Assembly: GCA_037957365.1 (NCBI GenBank)
Contig: JARHVA010002683.1
Location: 1,708,501-1,772,500, forward strand
Direction: 5' to 3'
Source of the DNA: Torreya grandis
Lineage: Eukaryota; Streptophyta; Pinopsida; Cupressales; Taxaceae
Length of the DNA: 64,000 nt
Part shown: piece after piece, positions 34,000 to 46,929 of the stretch
How positions within the stretch are numbered: position 1 is the stretch's first letter
How the letters are laid out: each line of letters starts with the position of its first letter
The notes under the pieces: model-generated
Databases searched by the model: none
What the model saw: only the letters and a program-made list of their open reading frames with translations
What the model was told of the DNA's origin: nothing
Position numbers and translations under genes: made by a program

Positions 34000-35945
34000 A
34001 GATCTAAATCTGAGGCTAAGCTCCATCATGCCTATCATGTGGGCTAGAAATGCTACAAATAGGTGTCTATGACTGTCCCATTTAAATAGTGCACTATAAT
34101 TAGGTAGTGTGGTATCCCAAGCCAAAAACCTATCCCTATAAATTGGCCACTTAGGCTTGCACCTATCTTAAATAGATGGTGATCTCCATGTGTGACACTC
34201 TCTCCTCTGGTAGGGCCTCTCAGGCATGTACCTCTCCCTCTCTAACCCCTGATAGTGGTTGTAACCTATCCCCATATTTTTATAGCTACCTCATGGCTTC
34301 TCCCATAAGTCTAAACTAGCCCACCTGGGTTAGGGAAAATGGAACTACAAGATCATCTAATGTGGTGGGGTTATATGGATCCAGTACCTTATCTAAAATG
34401 TCATTGTGTGAAACCATAATTAGTGATCCCCATATAATATCATCTATTATAGAATCTAAAAAATTGAAACCAAATAGGCATCAGCTCATATATATATATA
34501 TATATCTCAAAATCATTTATCTACCATAATCACAATGCAACTAGTGTCCTAGGTCAAAAACATAAATCAACATTAAAACATTTCTAACTAGTATTAGTGT
34601 CACCAATCATGGTCTCTCCATCTGCTCACCCATTGAGCACCTCTTATGTAGGTTGTCACCACACTAGTTTAAACCTAGGAGTAACCACTAAATCATTCCA
34701 TCATCCTCTCCTTAGGGGTGACTCTATGGAGCAACTATTATTTGCAGTGACTTCTAAATCCCCCTATATTATAGCTCTTGCCTACATCTCCTCATGTTGA
34801 TGATGCTTCCATATATAATATAGATGTGGTGGTCACTGATCCCTCTACTATGGTTCCTATTGTTTGTATGCATCCACATCCATCACCTCTCCCCTATTGG
34901 ATATATTTCCTCCTATTGTCATCTTGACTATACATGATCTAACATGTTAAGTCTTGATCACCAGTATCTCCATAGGTATCCCTCTACCTTCCCTCCCTCT
35001 TATCTCTCTAGCATGTCATGCCCAATAAGCAGACAGTACTAGAGGGGCCTCCAAATTAGGGAGTCTAAAAAATTTAGGTAATCATGTAATTGGATGCATC
35101 TCTACACATGATGTGTAGAGGCCTATGATCTACACCCATGTCAACCCTATCATAATGGTTGCCCAACTAGTCCATATAACCACTATGTGTGTATAGGGAT
35201 GCCACATGATCTCTCCTCATGTCATTCTTTGTAATTCTAGCACATAGGGTATGGTCCATTCTATATGGCCATGTCTCCACCATAAGACCCAAGGCAACCT
35301 ATTGTCGACTACATGGGGTAACCCATGTAGCTAATACATGTGAAACCTCTCATATATCCATGCACTTAATAAAACCATGGGACCCATGATATTCTACCCT
35401 CTAGATGTCATCCCATACATATCATGAATGAGTTATACCTAGATGATAGCCCCAAAATCATAGAGTACTCCCTAATATAATATAGACTAACACAAGACTA
35501 CCACATACAATGGTACCTTACCATCTAGCTTGTAACACATCACTCATGATGTCACAAATCCTATCACTACCTTCCAAATGTTCAAAATAGAGGTAATGTA
35601 AACATCGAATAGGCTCTTCCTTAACCTAGGATAAATCCTATCTAATTATGTATCCCACTTGGTTAATGCTCATCTCTCATCCAAATACTTTGATGTATCA
35701 GTGATCATTAGTGTCCCACCTATAGGAATTCCAAGTAATACGTAGACATCCCCCAAAGTGATAGCCACCTCAATGGTGTCCCCATCCACCTCCCATCATA
35801 AAGTGTTGGTCAACCATTCCCATGACCATAGGAACATGGCAATGAGATCAACACTCAAAGGGATCTGCCTCATCTCCATAATGCCACTGAAGCCCAAGGT
35901 GACTAGTCAAGATCTATCCACATCACTGAAATGATCTATAAAATT
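34000..35945 (-). pseudogene. Plant mobile domain (PMD) protein pseudogene
   Basis: Minus-strand reading gives the N-terminal PMD signature: LVTLGFSGIMEMRQIPLSVD, LIAMFLWSWEWLTNTL, EVDGDTIEVAITLGDVYVLL and GIPIGGTLMITD (35695-35905). These match the family pattern of a helix with 'ALVERW', then a T-F-H-L/E-M-T-I-T-L-x-D-V-x-x-L-L-G-L-P block. Later come LSAWIYERFHMY*LHGLPHV (about 35310-35375), RLPWVLWWRHGHIEW and GEIMWHPYTHSGYMD (about 35160-35300), the second half of the domain. WDTTLPNYSALFKWD (34080-34125) may be the tail. PMD proteins include MAIN/MAIL factors of Arabidopsis, linked to silencing and genome stability, and many copies carried by plant transposons. At least ten stops and shifts. 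Which element, if any, carried it is not shown. Confidence 0.8.
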
Positions 35946-37285
35946 TGGTATCAATTATGATTTTATCAAGAAATAATATCACTAATTTATCTACAAAATA
36001 TCTAAAAATAAAGTATGTATCAACTCTTCATGTCATAAATACTTAAAATACATTCTTAAGAATTTACAACTTAACTCCTTCATTAATTGGTTTGATTTAG
36101 TTTCCAATGTTTTCTAATTTTCCTACATAATCAGCCCATTTGATACTAAATCAGCCCTGTACCCATCTTACTAAACATAATTATCCCATTTGATACTAAA
36201 TCAACCTTTTTGATACTACATTGGCCCTTTTTTCAAATATATCATAATATATCGGTCCTATAGTACATAGTCAACATTATTGTACAAACTATGTCATCCC
36301 TCTTTTACCAACTGTATTGGCACTCAGATATGTAATCAACCTTTTTTTCCTTGTAGACTATGTCAGCTTACTACTATGTAATCTGCCACCTTTAACAATA
36401 TTATGTCAATCAACTACTATGTAGTTAGCCTTTTGTCTTCTGCTCACCTTAAAATCTAAGCTGAATAGGTTGAATCTATTCTTTTATTATGGTCACTTTT
36501 GACCACTTACCATAAATTTCCTAGGTATTTATTGGTTTGACTTGTTCCTACTTAGTACCCCATTCTACCCCTAGTCTACCTAAAAATTTCCTATGGTTAG
36601 TTTTAATGTATAGATTTTGCATACAAGTTAATTTTCTATATCTATCTCAATTTCAAATAAATTACTAAAAAAAATCAAATTAAAAATTACTTTGATGTGC
36701 TACACTCTCTATGACTACCAAGTGTCCTCTCCATCTTAGTTGTCATCTCCTCACCATGATGGCACTCTAGTTTCAAATTGGGTCTCTCAAAGCTCTATTT
36801 TTTTGTAATATTAAATATAACAAATGAATTATTTTTCACCCTGTTTATATTTACTATAAAAAATTATTTACCTATCAAATATTTACCACCAAATTCTATT
36901 TGTTGATCATATATTTGATTTTTCTAAATCTTTTTTCAAAGCATAAGATGTTCTAGAATTTTGAAGTTGTAGATAATACTTTCACACACTACATGTATAT
37001 TTTACAAAAAAATTATTTTTCTCTCTTTTTCACTAATTTTTCTAGGTTCTCCTAATGTTCCTTACATTGGACATGTTCAGATTTTATTACACTTCATACC
37101 TGATTTATAACAATAAGTAAAGTAAAGTAAAGTAAACGTATGTATTTTACTTATGTCCTTTCATTTATATTACTTTCTTCTTACTGTAATTTATTTATCT
37201 TTAGCATTATCTATTGATATGTTATTTTTCTAAAACACCATCCCCTATTACACCTATATGACACATGATGAGCTTTGAGTGGGGA
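35946..37285. other. AT-rich non-coding sequence with TAGTCAAC/CTATGTC words
   Basis: Upstream side of the PMD relic. 36110-36450 repeats words such as TTTGATACTAAATCA (twice, about 36138 and 36189), TACATAGTCAAC and ACTATGTCA, resembling the minisatellite at 16735. No coding relic recognised. Confidence 0.45.
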
Positions 37286-37815
37286 ATATGTATACGTAGA
37301 ATATTTTCAAACTTAATCAATTACTGATGCTTTATCTCTTGTATGAACATATTAAGTCTAAATCTCTATGAGTGTATGCCTTAAAGGGTGCACCAAGAAA
37401 TGGGAGGGTAGACAATTGGTGCTTCACAATATTATTGTCCCCTATACCACCACTTTCTATCTAATCAACTTTCTCCTAGACAATTCTCTAAACATTTTAT
37501 CCTCTCTTACACACTCCTTCAAGCCTTTAATTCCCTCATTATCCTCTTATTAAGCCTAAAATCCTTTTAATAATTTACATTACACTATCAGCCCCATTCA
37601 TGTTGTACTCGAACTGATAAAACACATTTAGGGTCTAGGTTAGCCACTAGCTGACCCAGATAAAGACCTAATTTGTTTTTATCAATAAAGATACATAGTC
37701 TATTGGGTCTAATGTATTGACTAAAATTTTAGAAAGGTTTATAATTAGATTCAACTATATATACAAATCCATTTCTATCATTTATAATGAAGATAAGAAG
37801 AAGAATATTATATTC
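37286..37815 (+). repeat. Dispersed LTR-like repeat R2, copy B
   Basis: Aligned counterpart of 14995-15515, same orientation, ending in GATTCAACTATATATACA then GAAGAAGAATATTATATT. The two copies lie 22 kb apart and differ at many positions. Confidence 0.75.
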
Positions 37816-38796
37816 GACATTTTCTTGTCCACCATTCTACTTGAGGATCATAGCTTAAGTTTTTAATAATTTTTTTAGAGATACAGATCTTGTCTTGTGG
37901 AGAAGTCTTTTGGATACATAGATAAGTTGTTTATCCTAAAGCTAACTTATCCTTGTTATATTTATGTACCACAATAACCATTTGTGAAGCGCTTTATCCA
38001 AGAGAGAGATTGAGGCTTATTAGGTTCATCTTCAAAGGTAAGTATTCCTAACTTTGGTCCTCCTTTGTAAGAATAGATATATTTGCATTTGTACTTCTCT
38101 CCCATGTACTAGGATTTACTATATATTGAAGTGAGTACAAATATTATATGCATATTTACTTTTTATGTATATTATCCCCACTTTGTGCCACAATATTTGG
38201 TGATAACTAGATTAGATTTTACTTTCCTTGTCATTTAATTTTTTGAAATCAAAATATAGGACCTAACTAGGGTTATTGCTTAGTGTTGTTTGACTAGAGA
38301 CTTTGAAACCCTTTCTAGTGATATTATTGTGGTAAGAGATCCCTTGGTTAGGTCTAGTAAATCCATCTTGGTCATGACCCTGAATATCTAATGTATTAAC
38401 AATCGAAAGTATAAGTAGGATTTGTATTCTTTGATCTAGGATTGATTAATAGACTAGGTACATCTCCCTTTGTATACAGAAGGTATTGAAGAAGGTTTTC
38501 TATAATGAAAGGGATTATTTTTCATCTTCATGTAGCTACATTATATACATACATTTTTCATATTATAAAATGACATTATGATATATTAGAAGATCATTTA
38601 TTAAGTATATAATCATTATTGGATTTAATTCTTTATACTACATGCCTTTTTAGAATACTACTTATTAAGGGGAGAAAACATGTAATATAAACTAAGATAC
38701 CTTAAAAAAATAAATGCTGATATACTAAAACCATACTTTTGTTTAAAATTGGAAAGTGGGTAATTGAAAATTTTAAATTTAAATCCTAAAAAAGGG
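37816..38796. other. Non-coding sequence, nothing recognised
   Basis: May be the untranslated leader following R2 copy B if R2 is an LTR. No PBS could be identified with confidence. Confidence 0.35.
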
Positions 38797-39670
38797 AACA
38801 TTTTATGTATGGAGGGAAAAGGGGAGCGCAGACGCGGACGCGGCCCTGAAACCCTAACCTCTGCGACTGCTTCCGCACTCGGTGGAGACCAGATCTTGAC
38901 TCGTGGTTGGTGGGATCTATGGTGCAGTGGCGCGGCATTGGAAGCATAATATTTTTGCGTGGATCTATTCTTTTACCTCGGATTTCCATCTGGTGGCCAT
39001 CGTACTGACCATTACCCTGTTCTGAGCGGATCAATGTTTCTTTTTGGAGATATTTGGAATGCCATAGCGGCAATTCCTCTAAGTAAGGGGGAGATCTTTG
39101 CAAACACTAGGGTGGATGGGTTGGGTGGTGGTGGCGACGGGTCTGGAGGTAGGTTCTTTGTTGGTGGTGTTGTCTGCTTTGGGTAGTGCATTGGTACGCG
39201 ACACTTAATGTAGAGATCTATCATTTTGAATGTTTTTTCTATTTTGCTTCAGTCTACCAGATTGAGGATGGAACCTGGGTGGGTTCTCTTGCCTGAGTTG
39301 GATGGCCATCCTATTTTGGTATGCGAAGAAAATAGTGTTTGCATGGGGGAAACTCTGTTTCCTCGGTGGCTGGTGTTTGAGCCACGGTGCCCTGCATAGG
39401 GAAAAATGGAGAAACCCTAAGTCGTGGAGGAGCCATGCTCATTAAAAATGATGGGTGTGGCAGTTCTGCCTTTGTTGTTCTGGCGCTTTCAGGTTGTTTG
39501 CCTGGTTCTGTTTAGGTTTTAGGTCCATGTAAAACCTGGTTTAGTAACCATTTCTCGGTATGTTTTCCTCTTCTGGCAGTTTGTAATGCTTATCTTTCTT
39601 TATCTGTACAGGGTTTTAGGGCCCCTTCAAAACCTATTTTTACCTTAATCTAAAACATTTTATGTACGGA
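38797..39670 (+). mobile_element. Non-LTR (LINE-derived?) insertion with 17-bp target-site duplication
   Basis: AACATTTTATGTATGGA at 38797-38813 recurs as AACATTTTATGTACGGA at 39654-39670, one mismatch. The 840 bp between is much more GC-rich than its surroundings, especially 38820-38960 with CG-rich words such as GCGCAGACGCGGACGCGG. A long duplication of variable length, GC-rich start and a T- and A-rich end (CCTTAATCTAAAA) fit target-primed reverse transcription, plus orientation. I see no endonuclease or RT sequence, so it may be an internally deleted LINE or a non-autonomous derivative. Two related phrases (GGTTTTAGGTCC..TAAAACCTG, about 39513; GGTTTTAGGGCC..AAAACCTA, about 39612) lie near the end. 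Confidence 0.65.
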
Positions 39671-41193
39671 TATTATTAAATTCTTATGAATTCCAAAGTC
39701 AAAGTAAAATGATTTCAATATCAGATATCAAATCAAAGGGAAAATATAAAGATTTCAATGTAAATTATTAAATATTAGGTCAAAATATAGTTATCTTAGT
39801 GTCATATATTAGATCCAAGGTTGAGAGTAAGTTATTTTAGTGTTTGATGATCAGGGATTCATCTAAACCCTATGAATTTTTTTTGAATAAATATTTGACT
39901 AAAATAAGACCACCAATATGTTTTATCAAAATTTTAATAAACAAGTGAATTAATTAAAAGTCAAATAAACTTAATGGAATATAACTAAATTATTTAAATT
40001 AACTTGTAACAAGTAAATCAGAAGTAAAATACTAAATTCAACAAAATGAAATCAAATGAAATAATACTAACTATGAACACAATGGAAAACTTAGATATTT
40101 GTTTATGTGATATGACAATGTGAATTTGAAAAACAACTAAAAATATCAATAAAGAACTAACACTAAAAGTGCATAGAAAATTAGACTGGAACTAATAAAG
40201 GACCAAATTATCCAGCTTTGGATAGGATCAACTACCACTATAATCTTGAGTCAATCGATATTTTAGCTCATGGTAATTTATAATAGATTAAATTAAGGAT
40301 GTATGTGGATATTTGACCTTTCAATATGTATATAAGCCTAGAAAATGAATTCTTCAAGTTTGAAACACTAAAAAAGCTTATAATGCCTAAAAAACTAAAA
40401 ATACAAAAATGGGGGAATGTAATAGGTTGAGTGGACCTCACTCACCCCTATTATAGCTGAAAACTACCTACATATCAAATACTCTAAATAGATAAATCAA
40501 TCTTTTGACTATATTATGAATGTATCAAGTGATGATTTGAATACATGATCATGGTTTTGCTTTATCTTAGATAAAAAATGATTTAGACTTGGCTGAGGGC
40601 TATTTTAAGTGATTAGAATTAAAATTCAAAAGAATAGGGAAATTTTTTTATCAATGTGTATTAGTTTAAGTGTCCCTTTGTATCAATATTTCCAAGTTTT
40701 AGAATAAGTGACTTGAGTGTACCTTTATATATACCCATATGGGGAAAGCTTCATGTCATTTATCCTAAAAATATTGACCACATTGTAAGATATGGTAAAA
40801 TTTTGAAAACTTAGCCTTAAAATGTATAATGAAAATAATGTCCCATAGGGGATATGAATGTTTTCCATTATTGTCCCCTTTTGGATTTTTTTGTCTTTAA
40901 GGGAAATGTGTGACTTTTAAGTCTATTTTTTTTTGTACATATGCTTATATGTTTTTAAAATATTTATAAAATTTATATACACATCATATAGTAATTTAGA
41001 TTATAAATAGGTATGTATAGGTGTTTAGGATAAATTGAGGTAAAAGCAATAGTTCCAGATTAAGTGTTTAAGTTAATTAAAGTGGAATATGGATAAAACT
41101 AACATAATGAAGTATTCATGACTAAATTAGAGTGATTAAAAAAATAGAGATATAAATATTAAATGAATATAATTTCAATCTTATGTTTCAAAA
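39671..41193. other. AT-rich sequence, possible 3' LTR of the copia relic
   Basis: The part next to 41193 should be the minus-strand 3' LTR of the copia relic because it follows the polypurine tract, but the other LTR is not in view, so its end cannot be set. No gene seen. Confidence 0.35.
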
Positions 41194-43450
41194 ACTCCCC
41201 CTAAAGCTTGACTTCCCATATTAATGTTGGCCAAACTTTCTCTAATATACTCAAAAATATCTCGAGTCTTTGTGAACATATATGTAAATTAGTCTTCTAA
41301 TTTGAAAAATAATATGTATGTTTCACCACTATTGATGAGTTATATTATAAAAAAGATATGTTGTATAAATATGCTTGCTCATTTCATGAAAAAACATTAT
41401 TTTTTTATAATGTTATGTTTGAATCATTATCACAAAGGATATTTTTTACTTCTTTTTGATATTAATACAAATATATAAATATTAATCACATATATATTTC
41501 TTGACAAGATACTAACGTAACAACTATATAATCAACTTATATTTTTGAAATTGTTACAATGAAACTTTTTTGGAATCCCATGACATTGCTCCTAATCTAA
41601 ATTGAGAAACATATCTTGAAGTGTTGTTTTTATCATCAATGCTTCCTTCACAATCATTATTTATGTAACCAATTTAAATTAATTTAATTGATCACATATA
41701 TAAAAAACAATATTTTCTTGATCCATTTATGTATCTTGAATTTATTTTACTTGAATTCCAATGTGATTCTTTTGAATTTTCCATAAACCTTAAAATTATA
41801 GTCACTATCTACATTATGTTAGATGATAAAATACATCAATTTCCAACTAGTATTTTATATAATATTAGATCAACATTATTTTCTTATCCTCCATACTCAA
41901 TTTCAAACATGATACACTAAGTGTAGACGTTGGTTTGAAATTTAACACCTTAATCTTCTTAAAATAATAATTATTGTACTTGGATCGATAAAATAAGTTT
42001 CCATCATTTTTATGATCTACTTCAATGCTAAGTACAAAATCCATCAAACCTAAATTTATCATCTCAAATTATTTAATCATCAACGTATAAACATACAATC
42101 AAAATTTCACCTTGATATAAAGAGTTTGTTCCATGCTTCTTTTTCTAAAAGTGTCATTTAATAAGAATGAGTCAATATGATATTTATTTAGTTCCTTAAA
42201 ATCATAAAGATATTTATTTAATATATATAATTTTGTGATCATTACCACAAATACCATAACTATGTGGTTTATATATAAATGATTCTTCTTCCAATGTTCC
42301 TTTCAAAAATTTACTTAAAATCCACTGAATAAACATTCCACTCATTTTGAGTTACAATTGGTAAAACATAACTAGTTATATTCAATATTATTAAAGGTGA
42401 AAATGTTTCATTAAAATTAATTCCATAGTTATATGAATATTCATTTACAACCATTTTGTCCTTATGTTTCTCTATGTTTCCATCAACATTAAACTTGTTC
42501 TTGTAAACCCATTTTTCTATAATAACATCATTTCCTATTGAAAGATTCACTGGATGCCAAGCTTGATTTCTATTTATTGCATCAATTTATTTATCCATAG
42601 GTATCTCTAGAATATATTAGATTAAATATATAAATATGTTGAATATAAATTCATTATTTTATTCTTCATGTCCTTAAGTTTCATATATTTATTTTGTAAT
42701 CCTCTTCTATGAGATGATTCCAGATTGATACCTTATAGTTGTTGAGACTTATGTCTAGTTTTACATTGAAATGTCACTTATGAGATACATTTTGGGGGGA
42801 TTGGATTTCCTTTGTTGTTCAAGATGTTATTGTGATTATAACATGTGAAGTTAGGCTACTACTTGATGCCACATTTCCATTTGGTTTCTCTTTTCATATA
42901 AACGTATTATTGTTGTGACAATTTATTTCTTTTCATTACTTCCATCTAATGCTTATTATTCAATAAAATAAACATATCTACTAATTATTACTTTCTTGAT
43001 GATTGGATTATACAAATTATATTATTTTAACTCGTCAATTTATACCAAAAAACACATCCTTTTCTTGTAGTATGTTAATTATCTATCCTTTTGTCTAGCA
43101 CATGAGCATATGTCACACAAGTTAAAAATATTAAGTGGGAAAAACTATGGATTTTTTAATCTAAGCCTCTTGATGAATCATAGCATAAAAAATATTTGTT
43201 TGATGTTTGTTTAGAATATATTTATCATGCTACTAAGTCAACCCAATTATCATTTGGTAAATTTTTATATTTCAACATGCTTATTGTCATTTCCATTACA
43301 ATTATGTTTTTATTTCTATAACGCCACTTGGTTGTGTATAATTTATGGTGAAATCTTTATTGATTCAATTTTCATTTAAATAATTCATAGAATAATTAGA
43401 TACATACTTACCTCATCCATCTCATCTTAACTCTTTTATGTAATGTTCAC
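41194..43450 (-). pseudogene. Second Ty1/copia relic, integrase to RNase H
   Basis: Right to left. Integrase: INKDFTINYTQPSGVIEIKT (about 43310-43370) and a degraded end near 43040-43060. RT: DAINRNQAWHPV, then KWVYKNKFNVDGNIEKHKDK, GINFNETFSPLI and WNVYSVDFK in a 79-codon open stretch (42311-42550). A further stretch has MINLGLMDFVLSIEVDHK and SKYNNYYFKKIKVLNFKPTS (41865-42062). RNase H pieces are WDSKKVSL (about 41560-41590), LCDNDSN and HEMSKHIYTTY (41380-41420). Final pieces are EDQFTYMFTKTRDIFEYIRE and NMGSQA, then a polypurine tract (TTTAGGGGGAGT on the minus strand, 41193-41204). The YVDD region is not legible. No gag is seen to the right. Confidence 0.8.
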
Positions 43451-45860
43451 TATTAATAAATATGATAAAATATATACTATTGAAAATAAAGTGTATCTAC
43501 ATATACCCATATATATTTGACTGGACAAGATAAAAGGGATATATTTCTCTCCATAATTTTTCAACATGAATACTTCACTTTTCTCTTCACCATGAATAAA
43601 ATTATTAAAACAAAATTGGTTTGTACATAAATAGTAAGCATTTAACATGTTATTTTTATACAATAAATTTAAAGTGTATGCATGAGATACTATCTAAATA
43701 TATTAGAACTCAAATGACGTCAATTAAATAGATCTTGTGATATTTAGACTATCAATTATGGATTAATAAATTTTATATATATAGTAGAGGATTACCTACA
43801 TGTAAATATTAATAGGTAAGGATTCCAAATTATAAGCTAATAAAACAAGGATACAACTCTCACTAGACATAAAAAATATATACTATTGTTATAAAAAAAA
43901 AATTTATAATATACTAAACTAAGTATGGGTTAGAATGATTGTAAAGGAGCAATGGTAAAAAAAATTGGTGTTGCGACAACATAAATGGATTTAGGTAAAT
44001 TATAATCACTCATATAGCTACACTAGCTTATTCGATCAGGATAAGGCCTAAATAATTATACACATACATATATCCACAAAAAAGAGCAAAATTTAATCTA
44101 TTAAGTAAATAAATAAAATATTGTAAGGATAAAAATACTTATCTTGGGGTATACCTATTAATTTTTAAATCTCCCCCTTGCTCAAGTGGATATTTAAAAG
44201 ATATGTTGTATGTTGAATACCTAATATATCCTTAGTGTGGAACTCTGCATGACTCCTTTTATTTAGATTTAGTCATACCATAATACAAGACTCCTCAAGA
44301 TTAAGTTTTAATCCATGAACTCTCAAAAATAATAATTAGCATAAAAGTGAGAGAAAAACATAATGAATATATGGAGTATCATATGATATGTTATCAAAGA
44401 AATAATTTGGAAAAGATAAATACAATAAATGTAAATGGATAGACACTTATAGGAGGTGTAGCAATATTATACATGGTGTAACAAGGATATAATAAAAACA
44501 TCTTCTCAAATCACCATGAGCATTTCGTACCCCATTCTTGGTGCATTGTTTAAGGCATATGCACTTGGGGATATTGATGTATAAATATGACACTACAATA
44601 TAAATCACCAATAAATGATAAAGTGAAAAATATTGTGTATAAATATTCTCCAACTGAAGTTCATTACATATCACAATAATGTAATGCATGATGGTCCTTT
44701 GGGAAATAAAAATATAAACATAGTAAAAAGCATAACTGAAAATAAATGTTGAAAGAACTAAAAGTTTGAAAATAAATAACATTAGAATACATACCTTTAA
44801 TTACCTTAATAATTTTAGATGAGGCTTTATATTTATCAATTAATATAAAGGCACCTAAATAAAATATTGATACATAGGTCTGAAAGGTAAAATACAATTC
44901 TATGTTTTTAAAAAAATTAAATGCTAGCACCTAAAGATTATCTATTTCACTTGGATTCTAAGGTTTCTTTTAGTTCATGAAAAGGACACATGAATGTGTG
45001 TGTGTGTGTGTGTGAAAGATGTAATATTGTTGTAAGTAAATGAAATCTACATAAATTGTAATTTTTGGAAATAATGTAATGTCATTTGTGTCTTAATCTT
45101 TTATATAAAAAATGAATAGATGAAAGGTCAAAAAATAATAATCTAATATGATGGAAATGGATGTAAAACATAATAAGTCATGTTAGAAATCATGTAAAAC
45201 ATTTTAAATATATGGAAAATATACAATGTAATAAAATTCAAAAGATAATGAAACAAGGATATGCTTGCTAAATGATGTTGTCTCATGTAAGACAAGTAGA
45301 ATAAAATTATATAATACATGAAGTAAAACACAAATGATTGTAAATAATATCCTATATAAGATAAGTCCAATCCAAAAAAATGAAAAAATAATGTGATGGG
45401 AAATTACCAAAAGGCTCCAATGAGTGAAAACTCTAAATCAATGCTTGTTTCAAAATATGTTGATCTACAAGAGAGAAACCATATAATGACATGGATATGA
45501 TGACAAATGTCATGTGGATAAACATGATGGATATTTTTATGGAATATATGGTTATTTTCCCAATGTTTAAAAATGAAATTCTCTAATAAAAAGTTGAAGT
45601 GTCATCATAAATAATGAATTAAAATCAATGATAAAATAATATAAGAGAGTTATAAATTTAGAGTGATATCCATCCAGGGGGTATCAAGAAAAATATGGTG
45701 TAATGAAATATGAATAGTGCCACATGGGTGATTTAGAAATCCTAAGGGAAGATAAGACAATCTACACAAGTGGACAAGGCTAAAATCCTTATACATCAAG
45801 GACCTAGGAACCTTCACCTAAGAAGCTAGCACATGTGGTATTGAAAGGAAAATAATTTAA
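43451..45860. other. AT-rich sequence, no recognised gene
   Basis: Short minus-strand open stretches (43436-43663, 44447-44930, 45143-45410) give Phe/Tyr/Ile-rich peptides typical of AT-rich DNA rather than membrane proteins; they have no family signature. There is a short GT run at 44995-45014. Confidence 0.45.
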
Positions 45861-45869
45861 AAAAACATA

Positions 45870-46330
45870 ACTTACTTACCTGTGTGATGTAGTGTAGTCA
45901 AATGAGACTCTATGCAACCTATAAATGAAAGACAAGAATGAAGCTCAGTGTAACAAAAAAGTATAAAATATAATAACTCTTCAAAACATGGTAAATAACA
46001 TCTATCATGGATGTGTGGGTGAGTGTAATAACTTAATATATCATGTTAAGGGATTGATTCTATTATTGAGTGATTTGGAGTTGCAAAATCAAAATGAGAA
46101 GTGAACATGTTTTAAGAAACTAAAACCATTAAAATATGTTAGTTTTGAATTTATAATGTTTTATTTAGAAATATTAACATATATAGACATGACATATGAG
46201 TTTATAAATGTAAACTACCAAAAATAGAAATGTTTAAAACCACAACAACTAGGCAAAGGCCTCATATATTCAAAAACTTTCTGTAAAAAAAAATCATTTA
46301 TGGAAATTGGTTTTAGATATTCTATATCTC
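45870..46330 (+). repeat. Dispersed repeat R3, copy A
   Basis: Aligns in the same orientation with 53735-54210. Shared words are TTAGGGGATTGA-like sequence, GAGTGATTTGGAGTTGCAA, ACTAAAACCATTAA, TATGTTAGTTTTGAAT, CTACCAAAAATAGAAATGTTT and AAATTGGTTTT. Confidence 0.75.
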
Positions 46331-46745
46331 TTGCTTGATGATAAAATAATTTATCTATAAATAATCCAAATTGTTGATCGTAATGATGGGATGGTGAACA
46401 TACGTGCAAGAATAATAACAAGTCACGTCTAGGTTAGTTTTAATCATTTTTTGTGTTTTTTTCATAATTTTAAATGTTTGATCTACTAAATTTTAAAAGT
46501 ACATTAAATTTGAAATTTTATTGAATGAATCGGTTTTGAAGTATTGTTAGATTAGGAAAATGTTAAAATTGGTGTTGTGTAAGGCATAGTTGCATGGTAA
46601 AACTATAAACATGGGATGAAACTATCAGTCCTAATAGAAAAAAATAAAGTATTACTCATGAGATTAATGTAACCAATTTTATATATGAGATAACATAAGT
46701 GAGTTCCACTTTGTGACCAAGTGCATCCAAACCTAGAATAAAATT

Positions 46746-46905
46746 GGGGTTCAGACAAACCCCCTTTGTTAGAATCCCCATGTTTAATTTTTAAATGGGG
46801 TTCAAATGAAGTGGGTCAAAGGATTAATTTGGAATTTGACTAATGTTAATGATATTTTGGGGGTTTGAAGGAAGGGGGTTCAAATGAACCCCCTTAGTTC
46901 GAATC
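46746..46905. repeat. Pair of GTTC-type inverted repeats
   Basis: A perfect 24-bp hairpin at 46872-46895 (AAGGGGGTTCA, AA, TGAACCCCCTT) is followed by AGTTCGAATCC. A weaker copy at 46746-46775 (GGGGTTCAGACAAACCCCC then TTAGAATCCCCATG) lies ~128 bp upstream. The B-box-like word GTTCGAATCC hints at a tRNA-related origin, but I see no A box or tRNA fold. May be a decayed SINE or foldback element. Confidence 0.6.
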
Positions 46906-46929
46906 CATGTGGCATCAAATCTGCACCCA

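Noticed and set aside
38764..39224. Arg/Gly-rich frames in the GC-rich insert
   Set aside because: Overlapping frames on both strands with none dominant and no LINE ORF1 or ORF2 motif; one begins upstream of the insert and crosses its boundary. Kept only as an insertion.
44447..45410. Hydrophobic minus-strand frames resembling membrane proteins
   Set aside because: Phe/Ile/Tyr-rich peptides are expected by chance in AT-rich DNA; no conserved motif, no start context, no neighbour support.
46885..46905. tRNA gene suggested by AGTTCGAATCC
   Set aside because: No A box, acceptor stem or anticodon arm could be built around it.
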